Shown in pieces: positions 32,170-44,809 of a stretch of 64,000 nt of DNA. The notes under the pieces are model-generated. The model did not search any database, was not told the DNA's origin, and saw nothing but the letters and a program-made list of their open reading frames with translations. The DNA lies in the NCBI GenBank assembly GCA_024704765.1, contig JAKMXF010000300.1, forward strand, positions 372,001-436,000. The letters run 5' to 3'. The translations under genes were made by a program, and so were the position numbers. This stretch comes from Oopsacas minuta (lineage: Eukaryota; Porifera; Hexactinellida; Lyssacinosida; Leucopsacidae). The stretch's first letter is position 1. Each line of letters begins with the position of its first letter.

Positions 32170-35100
32170 TCAATTGAATAGATCTTCCATGGTCGCTGGA
32201 TCTCTCTCCTTTCTTGGCTTTTTCGACTTTTTTGAAGAATCTGTAACTTTCTTTTTCTTCGGTTTATCACTCTTTAACTTCTGATCGGGTAACGCTCCGA
32301 ATAGATCATCTCCGCCAAACAATTCGTCATCAGTTCGCTTTACAACCTTAAATTTCTTTGATTTATCTACCGGGACATGGATTTCCTCTACAGGGTCTTT
32401 TTCATTATCTAAAGGTTTGGAATTAAGGGGGTCTTCTTGGAAAACAACGGGAGAAGCAGTTGATCTCTCGTTACTCACTGTTTTGTTTTTTGTTGCTTTA
32501 GGTAGAGCTATTGATGCAAATAAATCTTCTGGAATATCTACTGATATAGGATTTTGTTTCTTTGTAGATACAGCTGATATAGGGGCTGTATTGTCTACCT
32601 GTTTTTCTTTAGTATGTGGTTGTCCAATAGGCATATCTGTGGGTTTTGAAAATGAATCATTAATGTGTTTCGTAGGTTTAGAAACATTTCCAAACAATGA
32701 AAAATCATCTTCATCAGGAATATTAGTTGTATTTATTCTTCTACTTGCTTCTGTAGTTGAGTTAGGAAATGCAAATAGGTCATCCCCTAAATCACCATTG
32801 AATAGCTTTGCTTCAGGTTTGATTGCAGTATCCATTGGATCTGTATAGAAGTTACCAAAGTCTTCAGAAGATGGTATGTTCTTGGTCCTAGTAACCCTGG
32901 ATGGAAGCCTCTTGCCAGGGGGTCTAGGTCGGCTCTTGGACACTCCCAATAGTTTAGACGGCTCCTCTTCTGAATATGATCCAGCTTCAGGTGTTGCTCC
33001 CATTTCTGCCCCCTTTGGCCTGTCTTTAGGAGCCATAGGGTTTGAGAATAGATCTCCTTTATCCTCAAACAGTACTGCAGGTTGTGGTGCTGGCTTTCTC
33101 TTAGTAGGAGATCCTCCTGGTACCATGCCCTTACCTACAGCTTTATTTAATTCGCTTAAGAAATTATTCCCTAGTGCTCCTGATAACTTCTTATTTGTGT
33201 TAGGCTTCTGCATATCCTCTGTTGGTTCTGGGACAGGGGTGGGAGTTACCAACGTTTCGAAAGAAGAGTTGTCAGCTCTTGTTTGTCTGTTTTTCTGACT
33301 AGGAGGACGTCTCCCTGGGTTCTTAGGCCTAGAGGTAGTTAGCGAGGGAAGCAGAGTAGGTTCAGTAGGAGGGCCTAGAGTAGCAGCTGATCTTGTAGAG
33401 ATATTAGTATGGATAGGACTTGTTGGATCGAATAGACCACCATCACCTGTATGGGTATCAATAGGTGAGAATAACGTAGGAGCAGTAGACTTAACTTTTG
33501 ATGGCTTAAGTTTAGCTACAGGAGCAGGTGATCCAATAGAATTAGGAGAGGAGGCATCTATGAATAAATTTAAGCTAGCTGGAGTGTCAAATAGTCCACC
33601 GTCTTCTTTTTCATCTGTCTCTATAGCGGAGAAGAGAGAGGGAACGGCTCTTGGTTTATCAGAGGGAGTAGGAGCGTTAGTGGATGGGGCAATGGAAGGT
33701 TCTGGTGTAGGTTGTATTGGAGAAAATAGTTCATCATTTTCTGATAATAAATCTGTGCCAATGGTAGAGACAGGAACAGCTGGAGTAGTCTCAGGTTGTT
33801 TATTTTCTAATATATTAAATAGATCATCATCTGAATCTGAATCTGTGCCTAACGGTTGGAATAATCCTCCTATAGGTTTAGTATCTTTTACTTGTACTTT
33901 AATATCTACAGCAGTTTTATCTATTATCTTCTCAATAGCTGTATTGTTGTCTTGTTGTTGTATAGGTTCAGGGGTGTGCTTAGGGAGAGGAGAGTCTGGC
34001 TTGATAGCAGTACTGACAATACTTTTAGGTTTAGTTGATGTAGAGAAGAGATCGTCTGAATCTTCTCCCGAGCTATTGAGCATATCAAGTCCGTTTGAAA
34101 TGGTAGATTTAACTACTGTTTTAAGTATATCAGCTTGTTTATCTTTTTGTTTATCTGTTTGTTTATCAGTTATCTTCTCTGTTTTGTTAGTAATAGGCTC
34201 TGTAGCTCTAGACATGGAGCTGAACAGATCCTCTTCTGGACTAGAATTATCATATAGATCAAATCCTTTAGGTTTAACAGTCTTTTTGCTATCTTTATTC
34301 TTAACAACAGTGATAGGAGAATTAGTATCTTCTCTACTAGATGCTCTGTTACCAAGAATAGCAGCTTGATCTATACCAGAGAATAGCTGTACTCCACCTA
34401 CAGGTTTCTTAGTACCTGTCCTCTCCTCTGACTTGATTGTATTCTTGCTGAAAGTTGACGCAATGAAGAGATCTTCATCAGAATCTGAAGGATCAAAATT
34501 ACTCTCTCCAACTCCGAATAGAGTTTTAACGTTGCTAGATGCTTCTGAGGTTTGAGGTTCTTTATTCTCTTGTTTTCGCTGTGTTTTTTCTTTCTTAGAT
34601 TTATCTTTTGGAGTATCAGGAGAGAACAGGTCTCCATCTGAATCACTACCACTAAACAAACCGAAATCTACCGTCTTCTTACTGCTGGTCGATACCAGAG
34701 TACGTGAAGATTGAGTTAAGTCTTCAGTTTTACTTTCTCCATCACCATCATCACTCCCTGAGTCTAGGATATTAAATACAGTGTCTTCTCCTGGTGAAGG
34801 CTTCCTCTTGATTTTCTTCTTCTTAGTAGCAGAGGTAGGTGTTGGTTCGGATTCAATCGTCTCCTCAGATATCTGTCTATCAGTCTTTACTTTTTTCTTC
34901 TCTTTCTTAGGCTCTTCACTGAACAGATCTCCTTCACTAGAAGATCCGAATAAATCACCATCTGATGAGTCGTTTCTTCGAGGTTTTGAGAATTTTCCTT
35001 CTTTCTTTTTAGTACTAGACTCATCTGGAGAAGCACTATCTTCTTTTACAGCATTACTTATAGCTGTAGTAGTCTCATCTTCTGAGAATAGGTCTCCACT

Positions 35101-36233
35101 ACTCTCCCCCGAGTATTCAGCTACTCCTGGTGTTCCGTCTGGCTTCTTCCTCATCTTAACTTCTGTCTCAGTACTACCTGTAGAGTCTCCATCACTATCT
35201 GTTACGTCAGAGGAGTCAGAGCTCTCCTCCAGTCTCAGACCCAGATGATCTGTCTCATAGAAAGTAGCTGACCCTATCAGAGCTGGGAGAGGTCGTAGTA
35301 AGTATAGATCTTTAGGCTCTAGTTCTGTGGGTAGGATTGTAGAACGCTCTACTACTCCCTCTTCTCCTGAAGAGTCTGAATCAGGTTCCACAGATATAGG
35401 AACCTATTTTAAAGTATAATTATAGTAAATTATGGAATATTTTAGAACTTTGTAGGTAGTACCTGATCAAATGCATCATCTAGAATCTCTAGCCCCATCT
35501 GTACAGCTTGATTAGCTCTGTTCAATACCTCAGAATCAGCTGATCCATCTGTCTCGTCCTTAATGACGTCAGTATTATCTATTTCAGATTTTGCTTTACT
35601 TTCAGATCGAGTGTGCTCTGTCTCGTCTTCATCATAGACTCTGTTCTCCACGAATTGCTCCATGCTTAGCTTATGAAACTTGTTAGATACATTCTCTAGT
35701 CTACCACAAGAGCTCTGTGACTCTAGAGATAAACCATCTACTTGGTTGGTAATATCGTGTGTTCGAGTAGTTATGCGTTTAGAGAAGTCTTGTAGGTATC
35801 TATAATACAGCAAGTATATGTTATATATTTTGCTAGAGTTAATGAGTTAATTAACTTACTTGAGTAGACCAGCGTCTCCCGCTAGTGTCCAGTCACTACT
35901 GCCTTGTTTTAGCTCGGAAAGTGTCCAGCATCTCTCCCATACTTTATCTGTCTCTCCCGGGTCTACCTGTGTTGTCTGAGGAGGAGAGGACTTGGTAGGA
36001 GAGTCCTCCAAGAGTATGTGGTCTGTTTGTGTAGTAGGGTGTGAAGGAGTGGTGTTCTTAGAACTTGAGGCACTACTACTCTCTGTTCCTGAGGATTTAG
36101 TAGGACTCAGTCCGTTATTGTTGTTATAGTTAGACGTAAAGTGTTGTTTACTTTGTTTTTGTTGTTTCTTGTTTGTTGATTTGTTGCCAGACACTTGTGG
36201 CAGGTCTGGAGGTGGGGCTGGAATAGTCGGCAT
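32170..36233 (-). CDS. WASHC2: WASH complex subunit 2 (FAM21)
   Basis: Three exons (36233-35860, 35799-35463, 35403-32170) join in frame to 1,314 residues. The head matches FAM21: WERCWTLSELKQGSSDWTLAGDAGLL, YLQDFSKRI, QVDGLSLESQ, QFVENRVYDEDE, and then PKDLYLLRPLPALIGSATFYE. The long tail is acidic and disordered with about 20 LF motifs (such as GDLFSEDE, SDEDLFIAS, DDLFNIL), the short linear motifs through which FAM21 binds retromer and other partners. FAM21 links the actin-nucleating WASH complex to endosomal retromer domains. The protein ends EDLFN. Its 5' neighbour FAM91A1 is read in the same direction. Confidence 0.93.
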
Positions 36234-36565
36234 TGCTAATTAACTTTACAGAACATATATTAACTAATTTCTTAAATAAATATATATATGCCCAGTAGAG
36301 ATTACAGATGTTTCTATTCAAATGCGGTAAATGAATACTCTATAGGGATTTACACACCAAATTTGATAAACCATGAACTCTGGTTAAGATATGAACAAAC
36401 GCGATTATTTAATTGAATATGGCTTTCCTGCGCATACAATATATGCTAGTTATATTGTAATTGCATAAGGATTGAACTGTGCTATGCTTGTGACATGCTA
36501 ATTCAAAGCCTTGGTTATTGGATATATCATCACGAGGGGTCTGGTGTGTTAACAAGTCTTAAATA

Positions 36566-36602
36566 ATGTATCATATATAATTGCATAATATATATGATAC
36601 AT
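36566..36602. repeat. Perfect 14-bp inverted repeat (hairpin)
   Basis: ATGTATCATATATA (36566-36579) and its exact reverse complement TATATATGATACAT (36589-36602) are separated by 9 nt. It lies between the FAM91A1 stop and the WASHC2 start. It could form a hairpin in the FAM91A1 3' region RNA or a cruciform in DNA. AT-rich sequence makes some palindromes likely, but a 14-bp perfect arm is long for chance. Confidence 0.8.
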
Positions 36603-36716
36603 AACTGCCTGGCAGTAGATTATAAGAAATCATTATTTGGACTATGGATTGTTAACTATTATATATCAAATAATATTGACATCAAATATACTCTATAATC
36701 ACATGAAACAACTAAC

Positions 36717-39358
36717 TTAAGTTGTGAAAAATGATAGAATTGAATCTGAAAAAGCGATGCATCTGGATGGGTGAGGCACGTGATGGATGGGTAGAACAGA
36801 ACGACTGCATAACGACCAGCTCTGTACATTGGAATGCTGCATTTGACACTTGTCAATGAATGTTTTAAGATCAGCAGCTAGTCGCTGAGTTTGTACCGAA
36901 TTTTGTACAAGATTATTAGGACTTAATGTATTAGCCTTGAGCAAGCTATAGCAAACTTTCTTATTCAATTCTATATCAAATAACGGAACACCGAATGATA
37001 CATCTAATAAGACCCAATCTGAGAATATATTAGCACCAGCTGGAGCTATTGTCTTAGGAATAACACGATTAGACATGTCAATAGATTTGGTATCAATATC
37101 CTGATCTATCGAGATGGCATCAGATGCTGAATCAACTGCTAGCTGTTCATCAAATAATTTTAGATCATCTAATTCTTTGAGGAAGTTCTCAGCCATGCTC
37201 TGGGCAGTTGTGAGCTTAGAGGGAGTGGTAGGGGATTCTGGAGGGTCTCTATATGGTGATACGTCGATGAGGACCTCCGGGGTGACTGAGGTAGTCGGTA
37301 CAATTATGGTCTCTTCTAACAGGGGGAGAGATATCCCCCTAGGGAACTCTGTTAAGGTGTCGGTTAGCTCTTGAGGAAATGGAGGCATAGAGTAGCCATT
37401 AGAACCAAAGTTGTAGAAGAAATTAGGGAGACGGGAGGGTCCTACTTTTAATAGAGTAACATATCCACAGGACAATGACAAATCAATCAGCTGTCCTAAT
37501 CTCTGTATAACAGACTGTATGGATGAGTCAAGTGAACTCAGTTCGTCATGACGAATAGGAAGAGATATATGTTTGGTAATCGTATCAGAACCAGTGCTAT
37601 AAGCTTGTAGAAACACTGGTGTATGTGTAAGAGCATCGTTAACTGTCTGTAGTATTGTATTAGTGGATAGAATGATAGGATCATGTCCCCAGGTCTCACA
37701 TAACACTTCGCTGAATGGCCTGAACATAGCTGGTAGAGTTTGTAAGCGTGTACCTCGAGTAAGGAGTAGAGAAGGAGGTCCGTGTTCTAAATGCTCGTAC
37801 AGCCAGAGTTTGAACCATACAGAGCTACAGCTCTGAGAGGGAGGGCCCATAAGAGGAGGACCATCTGGTAGAGAGGGGATACCAGCCTCACAGCTGAGAG
37901 GTGCCATGGATACTAATGCATTATAATTTTTAGAGAGGAGACGCTGACAAGCTTCAGGGTCTAGCTGGGCGATAGATTCCGCACGTAACAGATCCATTGG
38001 TAGAGGTTTCTTTGTGTCAGAGGATCCACGAAGAATTGTTAAAGTGTTAAAAAGCGCATGTGCGTGATCAAAATATCTCTGTGCTTCTCCCTCAGATAGG
38101 AAACTAATCTGAGCTAACTCGTTTAGAAACGAGTCAATATTCTCATCACTCAGTTTACCAACTTCAAACATAGTAACAGCATGAGTCTTAAGCCCAGGAG
38201 ATAGGTTACCCATCATTAGATAAGCAGTAATAGAAGAATCATATAAGAATCCTAATCTCTTAGGTCTGCTTGTTTCTTCACTCTCATCCATGGTTGATTC
38301 TGCTAGAAGAGGCTCTTTAGGATTTACATCGATGAGTAGGAAATCTGTAGAATCACTCTGTGTCATTGTTAGATCGGATTTGCTGACATCCAATGGCAGA
38401 GATGGATTCTTCTTCTTTGCTAATCCTAGTCTTATAAATAGACTCACAGCCTGACGGACATTTTTAGCATTTGTTTGAAGGATTGTTGACAGCTCGTTGA
38501 CAGATGTGTCATCATTTGCAGATAGAAATATTTTGTATAGGAGTGTTTCTATCGCGTCACCTTGTACCCTATTCATTACAAACCCTTCTAGAGGAGGAAA
38601 TGATATTCTATCAGATTCCAACACTGGTATCTCGAAGTATATCATTTCTTTAACGTAGAGAGATGCTATGACGTCAGGCTCTAAGTCACAGGCAGCTGTA
38701 GGACCTTCATCAATTAGTTTATCAATTAGCTTGTGTTCTCCAACTGTAGAGTTCTAAAGAAAATTGATAAACAAGAAATTTTACGCATGAGTGATACACA
38801 TCTAAATACCTTTACTTCTTCTTCTGTAACGTAGCCAAGATGTACAACCCACCATCCTTCATAGTGTGAGAGCTGAGCTGGATGACTAGGTAGAGATTCA
38901 CGTATTCTACGAGAACGAAAGAACTTCTTAGCTCTGGAATTATTCATATATTCTATATACTGATTCCTACCTACTTCAGTTATTCTAAGACAATCTATTG
39001 CAGTGAAGTTAGGCAGTGTATCATAGCTCTTCTCTGTTATCATCAATTCATAAAGAATTGAGTGATAATACTTGAAGGGTGTCATTTTAAGCTTCTGTAT
39101 AATTTGTACAGATAGATGGTAAGGGAACAACAAAAGATCTTCCTTCCCACGGGCTAGCATTCTCTCGTAATATGCTCGCTCATCTTTCATAAAATCTCTG
39201 ACTGGGTTTGATTTCCACCTCAACTGATGTCTGATACTATAGTCTATTACGGCTGCTTCCCATTGAGATGGGGAGCTACCCAGGGAGGACCGGATGTGGG
39301 GCGGAAGCTCGTCCCATGGGACGTTATCTTGTATCAAAGTGTCTAATTCTGTGTTCAT
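36717..39358 (-). CDS. FAM91A1: FAM91A1, endosome-Golgi trafficking protein
   Basis: Two exons (39358-38810 and 38753-36717) join at phase 0 to 861 residues, close to the ~838 of human FAM91A1. Matching blocks include PWDELPPHIRSSLG, SIRHQLRWKSNPVRDF, PYHLSVQIIQKL, TEKSYDTLPNFTAIDCLRI, GRNQYIEYM and ISFPPLEGFVMNRVQGDAIETLLYK. In animals FAM91A1 works with the golgin-binding tether TBC1D23 in capture of endosome-derived carriers at the trans-Golgi. The N-terminal half is the FAM91 N domain, the larger C-terminal part the FAM91 C domain. It is read toward WASHC2, another TBC1D23 partner, and the two coding regions are 483 bp apart. Confidence 0.93.
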
Positions 39359-40677
39359 TAGTTTCTAACAGGTCATTTCACTAATGTTAATTCTGTTATG
39401 TATGTTACGGAAGATGTTGGCGATTGCATATACATGGCTTCATAATAAGGATTCTTTATGAATGTAAGCATTTCTCACTTTGCAGGCCACCGAGTAGGTG
39501 TTTGTGTTTACTATTTATACATTGGCACAGTTTCATGATTCTTTGTAGTCTTATTTGTGGGGATTTGGAAAAAGTGTCGAAATTTGGCAATTTTGGCGTT
39601 ACAAGTAAACCCTTAAATGATAAATTATAGACAAGTAAACACCTCCAGCAGCAGAAAGAAGCCATGTATATGCAATCGGTGAGCATCATCCTTCGTAACA
39701 TTTATAATACACTAGAATCACTGAAAATTTTATAAGTTGTATATTCCACTCAACATATCCATTGTTAGTATTAATCGTGAGTGAACCCAGGGATAAGTGA
39801 AAAATACAAACCTATCAGTTGGGAGAAAGTATCAATCAATTGTGTAACAAATAGCAACCACACACAATATGTCCTAAATATGCTATCGAATCAGATTATC
39901 AATTCTAAAAAACAGTGAATTACTAAAATATGTTCATGCTCTCGTTTCAGAGTGCCAAATTTGAACAAAATAGTGGTTTTAATGATGCTATCGTGTTAAT
40001 TAAGTTATAAGCTCATAAGAAAATATGGAAATAAGCCAATAAAATAGTCACGCTAAATAAATTTAAAAATACATTATCTAAGAAATGTATTATACCAAGA
40101 ACACCTTGTTTGGGCTGAATTGTTAGTATTCTAATTATTGAAAGGTAATCTTAGCTAATGAACAGAGAGATAAACTTATAAAACACGTGCGGAGATGATT
40201 GATATAATTTATACAACTATTATCCTTTATTCATTCATATAATTTGTGCATTATAACACAAAACGCCTTTGAGCCAATTGTTAAAATTCAAACAATAAAA
40301 TGGTTTTAAAATGAATCAGTTTACTCTACATCTCACGGTATAATCGTTTAACAATTGGTAAACGTAATAAATTTGATATATTTATTAACAATAGAATCAT
40401 ATATACATAAGGGATATCTCCAATTGATCTGCAATATAATAACAATTATAATACCTAAGAAGTATCATAAGTGAATAAAAACATTCGACTAAAAGGCCAA
40501 AATCATATTCGCCAAAAATCGACACTACAATCTTTCGATGCTTCTGAAAGGGATCTGTTTGGGCTGGACTGGCTTGTCCGGGATTTCATCTAAATCTCTA
40601 GACTGGGGTAAAAGCTGACGGCAAAGAAATCAAAAGCCGAAGCAATTTATAATCTCATTTCCTATATCAAAGTGATG
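39359..40677. other. 1.3-kb spacer, 3' of the TGF-beta ligand gene
   Basis: AT-rich and without a supported ORF. It holds the FAM91A1 promoter side at the left and the ligand 3' UTR side at the right. Within it, CCAATTGTTAAA (40274-40285) and TTTAACAATTGGTAAA (40347-40362) form an inverted pair. Confidence 0.45.
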
Positions 40678-43600
40678 CTACCTACATCCACAGCTAAGAG
40701 CTATCATATTCTTATACCTTTTAATTTCTAGAGTTGAACTGTCGTCGTCTTCATTGTAGACTATAAATAGATCATCGTATTCAGTTGGTGAGCAGCAAAC
40801 AGGAGGTGCTCTGTGAGGATTGTCAATGTGGATGAGTGATTGTATCAGCGCGTGATTTGTAGAGTTGTAATGGGAAGGGATCGGATAATGGCAGTTACCG
40901 TGACAATAGTAAGCATCAAATGATGGGGGAAAGATTACCCAATCTCCCCAGCCTATCGCGTCGAAATTAATCTAAAGAAAAAAGATTTCTGTAAACACAT
41001 ACAGTAACATATGTCATGTGGTATATAAGATTATAAATCTGCTTCAAAGACAGAAGATTAAAGATGTTTTCAGCATTTAACACTGATTCATCTTCTGAGT
41101 GAAATAATTATAATTCTAATGTATGAGGTAAAAGGAATAATGCATTAAGTAATGAAGACTTTTAGTTGTTATTAGGGAAAATTATGATTTAAGCCTTCAA
41201 AACAAAATATTAAAAGTATTTAATAGAAGTAAGGAATAATCACCTTTCCCTGTATTATATCACTTATCTGGGTTACGTTACAACGCACGAATTTGTAACC
41301 GAATAATAATCAGTAGCGGTTTGACACGTTAAGTTATCTAAACATTTAAACAGATAGACTATTTTAATTTTGAGAATAATCCCCCACTTCTAATAATTAG
41401 GTGAGTTCTAAATAGCTTTCAGTAAATTCTTAATAATTGAAAGTTGAGATAAACAAAAGTTGGTTTATCAATTCATTGAATTAAAAGCTAGACAGCAGAG
41501 CTAGAAGGTTGTTATGATAAATTTCATTACAACCAAACAACTGGACCAAATGGATTACGACCTATTCATCTACATGTATACATTTATTGAGTTGCATGAT
41601 AAGATATATATTATCAATTTTAGTGGTAAACACGTGCAAAGTAGGACATATTCCCAATAAATATTTGGCTCCTGTTTCGATAAGATACCATTGTTTGACG
41701 TACTGTATATTGCTCAGCATTGTAGTATAATAATTAATGATATGTGACCTCACGTGGAAATATAGGAGGATGTTCGAATAATGTAAAGTTTAAATTAAAA
41801 TTCTTGAAATTTCTCATAATAGTACTATGCAACAAAGGTACTTAATGACTATTCCATTAGCGTAATTGACTTAGGTTGAAAGCAGGTGGTAGAAGCATTA
41901 CACAATATGAGTTATGGAAATTACTGGTAGTAAACATAGATATTATGATAAATAATTATTTATAGATGTGTAATTAATACCAATCGCATACTAGCTGTAC
42001 AAGCTAGGGACTATTCACTATTGTAAATGCGATTAAATGGTAACATATCACTTCTACACATGGTTAAGCACAGTATAACAGAAAACTGGCTAGTGAGTTT
42101 GTTGTATGCAGCTGAGCGTATAATACAAAGTTTAAGCTAGTAGCAATTACACAGCTGTCGACTGTATGGATAGGAACAAAAGCAAGGATGTCAGTTATCG
42201 ATGTGTAAAGCTGATGCGGTTTTCACAAACAAATGGAAGTATTAATATACGTATCTACTTACTTGGTTAGAGTATCTCTGACAACTTGTGGAAGCAGAAG
42301 AGCTCGTACCTTGTAACCAAGGAGGAGTTTCTGTAGGATCAGAATTTCTATTACTAGATGATTCCACACTTCTCCTTACGATTTCTCTAGCTACATCTTG
42401 AGGAATATCATTGTAACCATCATTACCTTCAATTACATTATAAACCAATAACAATGGGGTAGCTTCTATTTCTATGATACCAAGTTGAGTTAAGGTAGCT
42501 TGATTATGGCAATGAGAAGAGACTTCTAATTTAAGTTCTAGAGTCTGTGAAGTTTGCCATCTTGAGAGCAAGCTTGTTAGCTTGGAGCTGTGGAAACTTA
42601 GGTATTCAGGTGTTATAAGGTCATTTGGTTTTAACCGCAGTCTCCCTACCTAAAACAATTAGAATATATAAAGTAATCAGCTTCGAATCTGATCACTATT
42701 ATGAACCAAAAGTGACAGACTCAATCATTCAAATATTAAAACAACGTAAAAGTGCATAAATACGAAACCAATTATGGACATTCAAATACATTTTGTGAAT
42801 TTAAGATTGTCATCGGTATAGAGTCACACGGAAATTTGTAATAATAAATGTATTCGAATCCGTAAGAGTTATATAAATAGAATTTATTGATGCCGTGTAA
42901 TGGACTCTGCGAATTCATAGTGCGAGTTCAAAGTTTGACAGGCAAAGGATAAGAATTGAAGCCAGAGGGACCGCTATATGATATTCCTTCGATGTAACGA
43001 TGGTATTGTAAATATGAGGGATGGTTCAGGATCATTTTTATCCATTTTTAGTTCGAACTAATTCCCATTAGAATTCCGCAAATTTTAATAATTATTATAA
43101 GGTCACTTACGAAAAATGTTCGTTCTCTACCAAGATTATTTCCTCTCAATAGTGTAGCAGAGAGAACCAGAGTCAAACATTGTCCAGAAATATCTCTGTT
43201 TGTCAAAAGAGAAAGAAATTCAGGGTCTTTTGCTGCTGATTTCCAAATCCGTAATTCTCCAAAATGAACTCTTTCACGAGAAGGTATCGATTTAATATCA
43301 AAGTGAAATGATAATTGATTCTCTAATTGCGCTATATCTTCCACATTATTTGGCTCTAAGATAGAGAGGTTAAATATTATTGAACTATTAATTTGTGTAA
43401 AGAAGTTGTTAAAACTAATACATTCCACACTATCCCTCAATTCTTGACAATTCAGTGTAAATAGTGGTAGCATAATAGTGATAAATAATCAGCTGGATGA
43501 ACTAATGTTGCAAGGAAGAATTAATTGTAACCAGCTGTGTATGTAACATATGTATGTAGAAAAGGTAATTGTAGCTATATGCAGAGCGACATAATTTCCA

Positions 43601-44809
43601 AAACAACATGGTACAATAAGAATTTGACACCTTACAAATAAATTATATTATCTACAACTTCTACCACAAATAAATCTTTTTACTAGAAACTGTGGTAACA
43701 TGTTAGATACATAATTAAGGAACATATTCCAGGTGTAGATAGCAACATTAGCGCAGTTGATATATATGAATCAAAGTCATTAGGGAAGTGCACGACAAGC
43801 TGTTTTGGTTTACATTGGTGAGTACAGATATAACCTTTTACCTAATACATGAATAATAACAGACAAACAACTGGCCTAAATACAATTGATGACAGATTTT
43901 TGGAATCCATGAATAAATCAATTGGTAGATTGGGCTTTCGGAAAACTGGATAAGTAATCATTAAAATGTAGCGTGCATTAAGCAGTAGCAACTCAATAAG
44001 TAAAAATATTAGCACTCATGAATCAAATCCTGTCGGATTAACGAGTTAATACCTAATTAATAATCGTTTATGAGATTCTGTTTATGAATTCATTACACCG
44101 CTAGAATCCAATGAAGCGCTAATGTGGGATTAGAAAGCAAATATTTATATACTCTTACTAATCGGTTTTCACAAGTAAATGTTGTTTGAGTGTTTCCATA
44201 TGAGAAAATATCTCAAGAAACTGTATACGTATTTATTACAGCACAGTTGTAATATTCAATACATGGAGGATATGACGTTTAACTATATCGGGAAAATTAG
44301 CAAAGTTGAAGATTGCAAGGATTTTAGGAATGAATAAATTAAAAGCAAGTTTTGAACTTAGCTTTTATAAATTATCCTTATGATACTGTCTGTTAATCTA
44401 AACTAATTAGAGAACATCAATATATTTATAACATACTTTGAGGATATAAACTTCGAACATTATCTGCTAAGTGGACAAGTTTCATCTCTTCAGGTCCAAC
44501 AAATCTTGAGTAGAATATGTTCTCTGGGTCAATCGGATGTCTGGAATTACGGTTTAAAGCTTCGTACATGTCCAAAATAAATCGGGAAAGTCCATGTGTT
44601 GGTTTTTCAGTAGTATTTATAGTGTGTGTAATATTTGGTTCTGGAGTAGAGGTTACCTCCCCTGTTGAACGGCAATAAATCCAATGAGGTGGAGATAGTA
44701 TATATAATAATAATAAGTAGAGCACTAGACGAATTTGAATATTTTCAAATACTCGATGCTTCCAGGGTGAATATATCTGAAAAAATTTCTTAATCGTATT
44801 GTAAGACAT
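40678..44809 (-). CDS. TGF-beta/BMP family secreted ligand (prodomain plus mature domain)
   Basis: Four exons (44809-44437, 43442-43111, 42649-42263, 40971-40678) close in frame to 461 residues. Exon 1 has a hydrophobic signal segment (about residues 27-42) and prodomain motifs (FILDMYEALNR; HLADNVRSLYPQ). Exons 2 and 3 carry the rest of the prodomain, with ELRIWKSA matching the usual ELRIY block. The mature cystine-knot begins at CQRYSNQINF and continues GWGDWVIFPPSFDAYYCHGNC, TNHALIQSLIH, APPVCC and MIALSCGCR. All seven cysteines are present, including the one for the intermolecular disulphide. The last exon is 1.3 kb away from exon 3 and has no ATG, so it is easily missed. There is no canonical RxxR furin site before the knot; only an RR pair 30 residues upstream of the first Cys. 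Confidence 0.88.

Noticed and set aside
33560-34369. Long plus-strand ORFs opposite WASHC2 (also 34781-35248) and opposite PARD3 (48827-49282)
   Set aside because: They are Ser/Gly/Leu-rich antisense shadows of low-complexity Asp/Ser/Pro coding sequence.
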